Source of the DNA: Croceifilum oryzae
GTDB taxonomy: Bacteria > Bacillota > Bacilli > Thermoactinomycetales > Thermoactinomycetaceae
Reading direction: 5' to 3'
DNA: 64,000 nt
Assembly (NCBI RefSeq): GCF_030814315.1
Contig: NZ_JAUSUV010000001.1
Location: forward strand, 186,001 to 250,000
The notes below the pieces were generated by a model. That model was given only the letters and a program-made list of their open reading frames with translations. It searched no databases and had not been told where the DNA came from. Shown here piece by piece: positions 8,338-16,366 of the stretch. Within the stretch, counting starts at the first letter, position 1, and each line of letters begins with the position of its first letter. A program made the translations under genes and the position numbers.

Positions 8338-8880
8338 ATGTTTACAAATCACAATCACGCATATTCCCCCTATCAAATTGGAGACTACACGTATGGAACG
8401 CCTATTATACGCTCTTGGGGGGAACCTGCTACTCTGAGGATTGGGAAGTTTTGTTCGATCGCCGAAGCAGTACAGATTTTTTTAGGTGGGAACCATCCAA
8501 TTGATTTTGTGAGCACATATCCTTTTAATGTACTTTTTACAGAGGGCCATGGTTTCCCAGGTGGTCCGCTTACAAATGGTAACGTTGAAATAGGGAATGA
8601 CGTATGGATTGGACACGGAGCTACGATTTTGTCAGGGATTCAAGTTGGATCAGGTGCCATTATAGGAACAAATAGTTTGGTCACCAGAAACGTACCGCCC
8701 TATGCCATTGTAGGGGGAAATCCAGCGAACATCATTCGTTATCGCTTTTCAAACGAAATCATTCAACAACTTTTATTAATTCAATGGTGGGACTGGCCTA
8801 TCGAGCATATTAAAGCAGCGTTTCCATTGATTCTATCTAACAATATCGAGCAATTTATTCAGACATACAGGAAAAATTAA
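8338..8880 (+). CDS. CatB/Vat-like hexapeptide-repeat O-acetyltransferase, copy 2
   Basis: Tandem paralogue of the gene at 7632, 180 residues. ATG 8338 behind GGGGGG matches the start of copy 1. An in-frame ATG at 8287, also behind an AGGGAG, would add 17 hydrophobic residues absent from the paralogue. It keeps the catalytic His in GGNHPIDFVSTYPF, the hexapeptide repeats (IGNDVWIGHGATILSGIQVGSG) and the C-terminal IQWWDWPIEHIK. The copies differ most at the N-terminus around the substrate side, so specificity may have split. Each copy has its own terminator. Confidence 0.85.
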   Translation: MFTNHNHAYSPYQIGDYTYGTPIIRSWGEPATLRIGKFCSIAEAVQIFLGGNHPIDFVSTYPFNVLFTEGHGFPGGPLTNGNVEIGNDVWIGHGATILSGIQVGSGAIIGTNSLVTRNVPPYAIVGGNPANIIRYRFSNEIIQQLLLIQWWDWPIEHIKAAFPLILSNNIEQFIQTYRKN

Positions 8881-8909
8881 GACTGCTCATTTTGAGTAGT
8901 CTTTTTTTT
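8881..8909 (+). terminator. intrinsic terminator
   Basis: GACTGCTCA pairs with TGAGTAGTC and is followed by eight T, directly after the stop codon at 8880. Confidence 0.85.
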
Positions 8910-8966
8910 ATCGCATTGAAATGGGTCAATTTAGGAATAGTAAAGACCAAAAGGAGGTTTGGTGAA

Positions 8967-9266
8967 TTGGATACATCACAATCACAAGATTTACAAGACA
9001 CTTTGTCCTATTTACATAATGAAATTAACCGCATTGAGGCGATCGCGGAAACTCTTTCTACGAGGGCACGTGATCATTATCACCAGCTAACGAATTATGA
9101 TGATAAGGGATTGACCGACATGGCTGTAGAAGAGCAACATGCGGCTAGACAGCTTGCTACGATCCAAAAAATGTGTATTACGATGGCTGGAAAGCTGGGG
9201 CAGTTAAATGAAGATGGTCATGGTGATAAAGGCTGGGAGAGTGGGCAAGTTGATCAAACTCATTGA
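8967..9266 (+). CDS. small helical protein of unknown function
   Basis: I do not recognise this 99-residue protein. TTG 8967 lies nine bases after AGGAGG and is the best start; a longer frame from 8892 would overlap the preceding terminator. The sequence is rich in Gln, His, Glu and Ala with heptad-like spacing (LQDTLSYLHNEINRIEAIAETL, then EEQHAARQLATIQKMC), suggesting a helical hairpin or coiled coil. It has no signal or membrane segment. Its end overlaps the start of the glutamate-synthase-like gene, so they are probably co-expressed. Confidence 0.6.
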   Translation: MDTSQSQDLQDTLSYLHNEINRIEAIAETLSTRARDHYHQLTNYDDKGLTDMAVEEQHAARQLATIQKMCITMAGKLGQLNEDGHGDKGWESGQVDQTH

Positions 9267-10671
9267 AAACATGATTCGTTCGGCAATCGATAAATCGGTA
9301 GATAAGATGATTACCACAGCTATACGCGATCAATATACAGAAAACCTATTTGAAATGATCCCAACAGCAGGGAAAATAGGCATGGTCAATTTAATGGAGA
9401 TTGCGATGCGTGGGAATCACGGGACGCCCATTTCACGCCCTTTGGGAAGTCCGATTCGTTTATCCCCATGGGAGAAGATTTTATTTAACCCCGTTCATCT
9501 GTTTCGCTTTCCAACACAGGAAACGATGGGGATCGATACATCGGTCACGATTGGTCCACGGGCGAAGAAGCCTATGACGATTTCGATTCCGATTATGATT
9601 GCCGCGATGTCTTTTGGTGGAGCATTGAGCAAAAGTGCAAAAATTGCTCTAGCTAAAGCGGCAACGGCTGTGGGGACGGCTACCAATACGGGTGAAGCGG
9701 GATTGATGAAAGAAGAGCGTGAAGAGGCCCAGTTGTTGATCGGACAATATAATCGGGGAGGCTGGATGAATACACCCGATAAGTATAAACAGCTCGATGC
9801 AATCGAAATTCAATTAGGGCAAGGGGCACAAGGATCTTGTCATCAACGAACATCGAGTAAAAATATTGGTGAGGATTATCGAGAAGTATATGGTTTGCAA
9901 GAAGGAGAAGCGGCCATTATTCATTCTCGCTTACCCGGAGTACACACAAAGGATGATTTTATTCAATTGGTGAGAAGGCTTCGAGATGAGACAGGTGTTC
10001 CAGTAGGACTAAAAATCGCCGCTACCCATCATCTGGAGAAAGAGTTACAGATTGCGGTGGAGAGTGGAGTAGACTTTATCACCCTTGATGGTACAGAAGG
10101 GGGAACACATGGTGGATCCCCTACGCTCCAAGATGATGTAGGTTTGCCTACCCTTTTTGCCATTTCGAGAGCCAATCAATTTCTAACCCAAAAAGGGCTT
10201 GTTCAAGGCACAAGTCTCATTGCAACAGGTGGATTGGCTACTCCGGGACAAATGCTGAAGGCGATGGCGTTAGGAGCGGATAGTGTCTATATCGGTACGG
10301 CCGCGATTATGGCGCTTGTAGGGGAGCAAGTAGTACGAGCTGTACCCTTTGAGCCTCCGACTAGCTTAGTGGTCTACACAGGAAAAAGAACCAGCCAGTT
10401 AGATGTAGACCAAGCGGCGATGAGTTTAATTCGTTTTTTAAACGCGTCTCTGATGGAAATGGAGCAGGTAGCCGAAACGCTTGGTAGGGCAACATTATCG
10501 GATATTACCAAAGCAGATTTATGTGTAATGGATCCATTTCTAGCAAAAGCAACCGGTATTCAGCTCGGATATGTCGCTCCAGAAGAGCAGAGTCAATTCT
10601 TTGATGAAACAAAACCGTTTTTCTTATCACCGGATCATGTAGGATATGATGAATCAACCATTCACCATTAA
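9208..10671 (+). CDS. FMN-binding glutamate synthase domain protein (YerD-like)
   Basis: Stand-alone relative of the FMN/Fe-S domain of glutamate synthase large subunits, 487 residues (476 if GTG 9241 is used; both starts have weak ribosome sites). Family traits are IPIMIAAMSFGGALSKSAKIALAKAA, TGEAGL, EIQLGQGAQGS, the GLKIAATHH strand, DFITLDGTEGGTHGGSP and the FMN phosphate site ATGGLATPGQMLKAMALGADSVYIGTAA. The N-terminal 90 residues have some hydrophobic character. It lacks the glutaminase domain, so ammonia-linked glutamate synthesis is not assured; B. subtilis YerD is the closest analogue I know and its role is unsettled. It overlaps the small upstream gene by about 59 bases. Confidence 0.82.
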   Translation: MKMVMVIKAGRVGKLIKLIENMIRSAIDKSVDKMITTAIRDQYTENLFEMIPTAGKIGMVNLMEIAMRGNHGTPISRPLGSPIRLSPWEKILFNPVHLFRFPTQETMGIDTSVTIGPRAKKPMTISIPIMIAAMSFGGALSKSAKIALAKAATAVGTATNTGEAGLMKEEREEAQLLIGQYNRGGWMNTPDKYKQLDAIEIQLGQGAQGSCHQRTSSKNIGEDYREVYGLQEGEAAIIHSRLPGVHTKDDFIQLVRRLRDETGVPVGLKIAATHHLEKELQIAVESGVDFITLDGTEGGTHGGSPTLQDDVGLPTLFAISRANQFLTQKGLVQGTSLIATGGLATPGQMLKAMALGADSVYIGTAAIMALVGEQVVRAVPFEPPTSLVVYTGKRTSQLDVDQAAMSLIRFLNASLMEMEQVAETLGRATLSDITKADLCVMDPFLAKATGIQLGYVAPEEQSQFFDETKPFFLSPDHVGYDESTIHH

Positions 10672-10706
10672 TAGGGAAATTTACTTACCTTGTGAAACAA
10701 GCAATG

Positions 10707-10715
10707 TGTTATAAT
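10707..10715 (+). promoter_or_regulatory. extended -10 promoter of DUF420 gene
   Basis: TGTTATAAT, a perfect TGn plus TATAAT, 39 bases before the start at 10754. No good -35 is needed for this class and none is obvious. Confidence 0.65.
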
Positions 10716-10753
10716 CGCCTTGGAATTATAAGATGTACTAAGGAGGCTGTTTC

Positions 10754-11299
10754 ATGAGTCAAAAGACCCATTCCGATCATGATAACCGCAAATTTACCCC
10801 ATGGATCGTTGGAATTACGATTGTTTTAAACGCCGCGATCGCTCTACTATTCTTTTTGCCGAAGTATGATGGGCTAGACCATTTAGATCTAACCTTTCTT
10901 CCTATGATGAATGCGATCTTTAATAGCTGTACATTTATCTTCTTAGTAACGGCTTTGTATTTCATCAAAAAGAGAAACTTTACGATGCATCGTAACTTTA
11001 TTCTCGCAGCATTTACTTCAACGTTATTATTTCTTGTTACGTATGTGGTTTATCATTTGAATGCAGAATCGACTTCTTACGGTGGCGAAGGAATAATGAA
11101 GTATGTTTACTTCTTTATTCTGATCACCCATATCGTTTTAGCAGCACCTACCGTTTTTATTGCCCTATGGACGATTGTTTACGGTTGGACAGATCAAAGG
11201 GAGAAGCACCGTAAGATTGCTCGTTATACGATGCCAATCTGGCTATATGTAAGCCTTACCGGTGTATTAGTTTACTTGATGATCTCCCCATACTATTAA
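10754..11299 (+). CDS. DUF420 family membrane protein (YozB-like)
   Basis: Integral membrane protein of 181 residues with five predicted helices (near 17-35, 47-66, 80-100, 120-145 and 158-178). The pattern of conserved His and Tyr in FTMHRNFILAAFTSTLLFLVTYVVYHLN and ITHIVLAAPTVFIALW, followed by HRKIARYTMPIWLYVSLTGVLVY, is typical of the DUF420 family. Members sit near cytochrome c oxidase assembly genes in Bacillus, and one (CtaM) is needed for active oxidase, so a role in respiration is plausible. No oxidase genes are nearby here. ATG 10754 follows TAAGGAGG. Confidence 0.78.
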   Translation: MSQKTHSDHDNRKFTPWIVGITIVLNAAIALLFFLPKYDGLDHLDLTFLPMMNAIFNSCTFIFLVTALYFIKKRNFTMHRNFILAAFTSTLLFLVTYVVYHLNAESTSYGGEGIMKYVYFFILITHIVLAAPTVFIALWTIVYGWTDQREKHRKIARYTMPIWLYVSLTGVLVYLMISPYY

Positions 11300-11318
11300 T
11301 CAGATAGGATTTAGATAG

Positions 11319-11357
11319 AAAAACGACTCCGTTTCGTGAAGAGACAGAGTCGTTTTC
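11319..11357. terminator. bidirectional terminator
   Basis: GAAAAACGACTC...GAGTCGTTTTC stem between convergent genes, with A-rich and T-rich flanks that serve both strands. Confidence 0.8.
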
Positions 11358-11370
11358 TTGTGGATTTGTA

Positions 11371-12027
11371 CTATAGAAATAAGCTCCAAAACGTATCAAG
11401 TGCCCGAAAGATAGCTGGGACGAGGTATTGAAACAAAGGACCAAGCAGTAGTTTGTTAAGTGGTGGAATGAGGAAAATGAGCAGGAAGATGAAAATTCCA
11501 TATTGTTCATACTGTGACATCCTCGCACGAGTGCGATTTGATACAAGATCTTCAATAACGCGATATCCATCTAGTGGTGGTAGTGGAACTAAATTAAAAA
11601 TAAAGAGTACAATGTTGATTTGAATAATCATAAGTAAAAGCTCAATGATTCCCTTATATCCCAGCCCAGATTGAAAAGCAAGATGGAGTAGGGGGATGCA
11701 CAGAAAGGCAAGAAGTAGATTGCTCAGCGGTCCAGCTAAGCTTACTAAAACGCCAGCTATGCGAGGATTCTTAAAATAGTAACGATTGACAGGCACTGGT
11801 TTTGCCCATCCAATTCCTGCCAGGATAATGAGAATAAAGCCAAATAAGTCGAGATGTGCAACAGGATTTAAAGTAACTCGACCTTGTTGGTACGCAGTAG
11901 GGTCCCCGAATTTATAAGCGACATAAGCATGAGCAAACTCATGAATCGTAAAGGCTAAAATAATCGCAAATAACGCATAAGGCAATTGTTCCCATGGATA
12001 AGCAAGAGAAAGGGATGTAAAATCCAA
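11371..12027 (-). CDS. site-2 protease family (M50) membrane metalloprotease
   Basis: Intramembrane zinc protease of 218 residues, similar to B. subtilis YwhC. The zinc motif HEFAH (His29, Glu30, His33) is inside the first membrane segment, and the third ligand lies in FNLVPLPPLDGYRV, the NPxPPLDG-type motif. About five or six hydrophobic segments are present. TTG 12027 is chosen because GGAGG lies eight bases before it; the longer frame from 12042 begins on top of that ribosome site. It is a single gene facing the DUF420 gene. The substrate is unknown. Confidence 0.83.
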   Translation of the reverse strand: MDFTSLSLAYPWEQLPYALFAIILAFTIHEFAHAYVAYKFGDPTAYQQGRVTLNPVAHLDLFGFILIILAGIGWAKPVPVNRYYFKNPRIAGVLVSLAGPLSNLLLAFLCIPLLHLAFQSGLGYKGIIELLLMIIQINIVLFIFNLVPLPPLDGYRVIEDLVSNRTRARMSQYEQYGIFIFLLIFLIPPLNKLLLGPLFQYLVPAIFRALDTFWSLFL

Positions 12028-12110
12028 TAGTAACGCCTCCAAGTATTAAGGTGTGGTAAATATTGTGGATGAATGTTAACTTTTTATAGAAACCAATGTG
12101 TAGATCCATG

Positions 12111-12119
12111 TGTTATAAT
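12111..12119 (+). promoter_or_regulatory. extended -10 promoter of LTA-glycosylation operon
   Basis: TGTTATAAT, identical in core to the element at 10707. It lies about 50 bases before the first gene of the gtcA-csbB-yfhO operon. Confidence 0.6.
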
Positions 12120-12160
12120 GCAAGTGCTATCTTTTCATTCTTTATTAGGGGACTTTGATT

Positions 12161-12553
12161 TTGGACAAGCGACAAGTTATGCGATTTATTATAGTAGGTG
12201 TTGTCAACACAGTTCATTTTAACTTACTTTATCTGATTATGTTTCGCTTTTTTTCGTGGGGTTATTATATCTCCTTCGTACTTGCGTTCGTAATTAGTAT
12301 GGTTGGTTCTTTTTTTATGAACTCATTTTACACGTATCGAGTTAAACCGACATGGAAGAAGTTTATACAATTTCCGATGACAAATGCCGTTAATTTTGTG
12401 GTCACGGCAGTAGGAGTCTATATATTAGGGGATCTGTTGGGCTTGAATAAAACCATCTCTCCATTTGTGGCTTCGTTAGTTGCTATTCCGTTTACATTTA
12501 TTATATCAAAGAAAATTCTGGTGACTGAACCAGACAGGGGGGGAAGATTATGA
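12161..12553 (+). CDS. gtcA: GtrA-family flippase-like protein
   Basis: Small four-helix membrane protein of 130 residues (FIIVGVVNTVHFNLLYLIMF, YYISFVLAFVISMVGSFFMN, FPMTNAVNFVVTAVGVYIL, and FVASLVAIPFTFIISKKIL). This is the GtrA/GtcA family, thought to move undecaprenyl-phosphate-linked sugars across the membrane. TTG 12161 is eight bases behind AGGGGA; a TTG at 12155 would be too close. It overlaps the glycosyltransferase gene by four bases (ATGA). With the next genes it recreates the B. subtilis CsbB-GtcA-YfhO set that decorates lipoteichoic acid with GlcNAc. The symbol is given by family and context. Confidence 0.82.
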   Translation: MDKRQVMRFIIVGVVNTVHFNLLYLIMFRFFSWGYYISFVLAFVISMVGSFFMNSFYTYRVKPTWKKFIQFPMTNAVNFVVTAVGVYILGDLLGLNKTISPFVASLVAIPFTFIISKKILVTEPDRGGRL

Positions 12554-13509
12554 TTTCAATTATTGCACCTTGCTATAATGAACAGGACGTTTTGTACGAT
12601 TTCTATCAAACGGTTACGAAAGTAATGAAGGAAAATCAGTATAGCTACGAGATTGTTTTTGTCAATGATGGTAGTCGTGATCAGACTCTCTCCATCTTAA
12701 AAGAGCTTGGGGAGAAAGATAGACGAGTGCAATATATTTCGTTTAGCCGAAACTTCGGAAAAGAGAGTGCGATGCTAGCTGGCCTAAGTTACTCCAAAGG
12801 TGATGCTGTGATTATTATGGACACTGATTTACAACATCCACCGAGCATGATTCCGCGGATGGTTGAAGCGTTCCAAAACGGATCAGACCAAGTGATTGCG
12901 AAGCGAAACCGTGCAGGAGAATCAAAATCGCGGTCATGGGTTTCTAGTTTGTACTATAAACTAATTAACCGATTTGTTGATGTTCAATTAGAAGATGGTG
13001 TGGGAGATTTCCGTCTATTAAGCCGTAAAGCAGTTGATTCTTTATTATCATTAAGTGAGTATAACCGTTTTTCAAAAGGATTATTTTCTTGGATTGGTTA
13101 CAAACAAGAAATTATTGAGTATGAAAATGTAAGCAGGCACGCTGGGGACAGCAAATGGTCCTTCTTTAGCCTTCTTAACTATGGAATAGACGGTATCATT
13201 TCCTTTAATAATAAACCGCTTCGACTTTCTATTTATTCTGGGGTTGCTGTAATGGTCGCCGATGTTTTCTACGTCTTGTGGATGCTGGTGAAAATATTCC
13301 TAGGTGGCGTTGATGTACCCGGATACTTTACGTTAATTTCAGCCATTCTACTCTTAGGTGGAATTCAATTAGTCGCTTTAGGAGTAATTGGGGAATATAT
13401 CGGCCGAATTTACTATGAAACAAAGAAAAGACCTCACTACATTGTGGCAGATGATAACTACACACAAGTGAGCCAATCTCAAAATAAAATTCAAAAAGTA
13501 CTTTCGTAA
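12550..13509 (+). CDS. csbB: family 2 glycosyltransferase making lipid-linked sugar
   Basis: Polyprenyl-phosphate glycosyltransferase of the DPM1/GtrB/CsbB type, 319 residues. The cytosolic GT2 domain has IIAPCYNEQDVL, VNDGSRDQT, SFSRNFGKESAMLAGL and the metal motif DTDLQHPP. Two C-terminal helices follow (near 230-255 and 265-290). The family charges undecaprenyl phosphate with a sugar from a UDP-sugar. In B. subtilis CsbB uses UDP-GlcNAc, which the adjacent GtrA and YfhO proteins then carry to the outer face. The sugar here is inferred. Start codon overlaps the stop of gtcA. Confidence 0.87.
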   Translation: MISIIAPCYNEQDVLYDFYQTVTKVMKENQYSYEIVFVNDGSRDQTLSILKELGEKDRRVQYISFSRNFGKESAMLAGLSYSKGDAVIIMDTDLQHPPSMIPRMVEAFQNGSDQVIAKRNRAGESKSRSWVSSLYYKLINRFVDVQLEDGVGDFRLLSRKAVDSLLSLSEYNRFSKGLFSWIGYKQEIIEYENVSRHAGDSKWSFFSLLNYGIDGIISFNNKPLRLSIYSGVAVMVADVFYVLWMLVKIFLGGVDVPGYFTLISAILLLGGIQLVALGVIGEYIGRIYYETKKRPHYIVADDNYTQVSQSQNKIQKVLS

Positions 13510-13556
13510 ACAAAGGCTAGCGAAGAGCTACATGAAAAAAGGTAGGGTATCACGAC

Positions 13557-16301
13557 ATGAAATTGAATCTGAGAAAGTGGCAGGGAATAATTGGAGTTTA
13601 TTCCCTGCTTTTCATCGTCTCTATAGGTATACATGCGTTTTTTTTGTATTATCGACTGTATTTTAACGAGGCCTGCTGCGATTCGGTGATGCAGGTCTCT
13701 CATTTCTATCCGTTTCTAAATCAGGAATATGGTCAAGGGAACTTTATGTGGTCTTGGAAGTATGGCTTGGGTGGGGATATCTTTAGTGAGTTTCTTTATT
13801 ACTTCTCCACTTCACCATTTTTTTGGCTGACGATGCCGCTAGATCTTGCTAACATTCATGATGTTTATCAAGTTAGAATGTTTACTAGTATATTTAAGAT
13901 CGCTGTTGCAATGATTTTTATGTATCACTACCTTCGTTATCTGAAGAGAACACAACTTAGTTCCATTGTAGGTAGCTTAATTTATGGTGGATCTATCTAT
14001 CTGGTCTTTAATTCACTTCGCTTTGATTTTATGGCGGATGGTATGGTATGGCTCCCTCTTCTCATCCTCGGTTTTGAAAGGATGATTGATCACAAGAAAA
14101 AGGGACTATTTGTGGCAATGGTTTTCTTGATCGTCTGCTCCAACTTCTACCTCGCGTTTATTAGCACGGTGTTTCTCTATCTATATGCAGGACTTAAGTA
14201 TTTCCTCATTCGGGATAAATTCCAGTTTGTCGATTTTATCAAGTATTATCTGCGAATCACATTATGGTATATAGTAGGAGTACTGTTAAGTTTATTTGCC
14301 CTGCTACCAGCTATTGGCGCTTATTTGAAAGTGGACCGTTTCTACTATGACTTACATATTCCGTTGTTTTTTGAGAAGTCATTTTATAAGGAGTTTTTCT
14401 TTAATCTCTTTTTGGTTCCGAAAAAAGTTGATTTTGTTCTCGTGCTACCGATTATGATCTTTTTGCTGACTCTTTATGGCTTTTTCATTAAAGAGAAGCA
14501 AATGCGTCAGCGTATGATTTTTGCAACGTTCATATTTGTGCTTACTATGTTTCCGATTACCTATTCCTTTTTCAACGGTTTGTCTAGTATACAGTTTCGC
14601 TGGACGTACTTATTTATCTTCGTGCTGGCTCAGATCATTCCGTACATCTTGGACCATCTTATGCTAGAGCAACCACATCGAAAAATGAAGCAGTATTTTA
14701 TAGTAGTATCTGTACTGTTAGTTGTTATGGTTATGTTGAGACCAATGATAGTGAAATTGAAGCCACCATCAACAGGCTATCTTAAGCAAGATATAATGAT
14801 TGGTGCTCTGGGACTTCTCACAGTAGGTTGTTTCTTCTTGATACATAAGCTTCCACGCAAGGTGATTGCTACTTCTCTAGTTGGATTATTGACGCTCAAT
14901 ATCCTACTGACAAACTGGGTACTGATTCATGAGTATTTAGGTAGCCCGCGTACAGTAAAGGAGAGACAACACAAGTTTTTGAAACTCTATGATCAACCAG
15001 AGGATGTGGCGATGTTCAGAGATCTGGAGAAAGAGGATCCTACTTTCTTCCGTACCATGTGGGAGGGAATCCCTGAATTTAACGCTCCGTTGGTATATGG
15101 TTATCGAGGATTTAGCACGTACAACAGTTTGATTTCTGGAACCGTACACAGATTTTTTAAAAATGATTACAACATTCTTCAGTACAACACGCCAAGTTTG
15201 TACATGAATCTAGATAATCGTATCTATCCAGAGACGGTGCTAGCGAATAAGTATTATGTTATTCCAAAGGATCGGTCTTGGGAAAGAAAGACTTTTGGGG
15301 GGCCTCATACCTATCTTCGAGGGGATTTATCTTGGAAGCCGTATGGCTACACTCTCATGAAAGAGACAACGAAATTTAAGGTTTATCGAAATGATAATGC
15401 TCTTCCGATCGGCTTTTTATATGATTCGATTGTGGATAGACAAACATTTGACGGATTAAACTATGCCCAAAAGGATCAGCTGCTCTTGCATGCAGCTGTT
15501 GTGGATAAGGATGACCGTTCTAAGGCTAATCTTCCAGTTTTTCAAACGGATCAGTTGAAAGTACAAAACCATGTTGTAAACAAGCAAGATATTAAGCTCA
15601 AGAATGCTACTTTGACTGGTGATTTTCTAGTGGCAGGTGAAGATGCAGAACTGATAATCCCAAATCCATTTGCACAGAAGTTAGGTGAAACTCTTTTAGA
15701 GGTTGAGGTTAAGCGGAAGGATAATAAGGGATTCAGTCTTGAAATTATGCAGAAGGATCCTAAGGCGCCCGGCCTTGAAGTAACTGAGAAGAAATTTAAG
15801 AGGTATGATGAAGACAACACGTATAACTATCCAAGAAAGAAAATCGTCTTTAATACAGGATATAATCCAGCAACGGATTACATCACGGTTAAGATTCCTG
15901 ATGCAGGTAGTTATAAACTGAGGGAATTGTCTCTTCAATTTAATTCACTTGAAGGGTTTCAAGAGCTTGTAAAGCAGAAAAAAGAACAATCCTTGCAAAA
16001 TGTTTCCTTTACATCGAATCAAGTAAAAGGTGAGATAAAAGCGGCTAAAGATGGGATTCTGTACTTGGCGATCCCGTATAGTAAAGGCTGGAAAGCTACG
16101 ATAGACGGAAAAAGAGTGGACCCTATAAAAGTAAATGCTACATTTACGGGCTTGCCTATTACAAAGGGAGACCATAAAATTGAATTATCGTACTTTACTC
16201 CTTACTTGCTTGAGGGTGCAGGAATCTCCTTCGTAACATTACTAAGCTTATTGGGCTATTTTTGGTGGGAACGTCGTAAGAAACGTAATTCGGCGGTGTA
16301 G
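13557..16301 (+). CDS. yfhO: YfhO-family GT-C membrane glycosyltransferase, copy 1
   Basis: Large polytopic protein of 914 residues. The first 460 hold about twelve membrane helices and a periplasmic loop with Asp/Glu-rich segments (YFNEACCDSVMQVSHFYPF and YGQGNFMWSWKYGLGGD). The last 440 form an extracytoplasmic domain, closed by one final helix and a basic tail. This is the YfhO family: GT-C type enzymes that transfer the lipid-linked sugar to teichoic acid. ATG 13557 follows GGTAGGGT. It lies in the gtcA-csbB operon and is followed by a paralogue. Two adjacent Cys (CCDS) in the first external loop differ from the CKCDS of copy 2. Confidence 0.85.
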   Translation: MKLNLRKWQGIIGVYSLLFIVSIGIHAFFLYYRLYFNEACCDSVMQVSHFYPFLNQEYGQGNFMWSWKYGLGGDIFSEFLYYFSTSPFFWLTMPLDLANIHDVYQVRMFTSIFKIAVAMIFMYHYLRYLKRTQLSSIVGSLIYGGSIYLVFNSLRFDFMADGMVWLPLLILGFERMIDHKKKGLFVAMVFLIVCSNFYLAFISTVFLYLYAGLKYFLIRDKFQFVDFIKYYLRITLWYIVGVLLSLFALLPAIGAYLKVDRFYYDLHIPLFFEKSFYKEFFFNLFLVPKKVDFVLVLPIMIFLLTLYGFFIKEKQMRQRMIFATFIFVLTMFPITYSFFNGLSSIQFRWTYLFIFVLAQIIPYILDHLMLEQPHRKMKQYFIVVSVLLVVMVMLRPMIVKLKPPSTGYLKQDIMIGALGLLTVGCFFLIHKLPRKVIATSLVGLLTLNILLTNWVLIHEYLGSPRTVKERQHKFLKLYDQPEDVAMFRDLEKEDPTFFRTMWEGIPEFNAPLVYGYRGFSTYNSLISGTVHRFFKNDYNILQYNTPSLYMNLDNRIYPETVLANKYYVIPKDRSWERKTFGGPHTYLRGDLSWKPYGYTLMKETTKFKVYRNDNALPIGFLYDSIVDRQTFDGLNYAQKDQLLLHAAVVDKDDRSKANLPVFQTDQLKVQNHVVNKQDIKLKNATLTGDFLVAGEDAELIIPNPFAQKLGETLLEVEVKRKDNKGFSLEIMQKDPKAPGLEVTEKKFKRYDEDNTYNYPRKKIVFNTGYNPATDYITVKIPDAGSYKLRELSLQFNSLEGFQELVKQKKEQSLQNVSFTSNQVKGEIKAAKDGILYLAIPYSKGWKATIDGKRVDPIKVNATFTGLPITKGDHKIELSYFTPYLLEGAGISFVTLLSLLGYFWWERRKKRNSAV

Positions 16302-16320
16302 AGAAACCTCTCTCCGCCGT
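16286..16320 (+). terminator. intercistronic hairpin between yfhO copies
   Basis: GGCGG...CCGCC stem extended by GAG/CTC around the first stop codon. The tail GTTTCG is a poor T-run, so this is probably an mRNA-stability or attenuation element. Confidence 0.4.
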
Positions 16321-16366
16321 TTCGCTCTTGGAAAGAGTTATCTTGAATTAGGTAGGGTGCTACGAT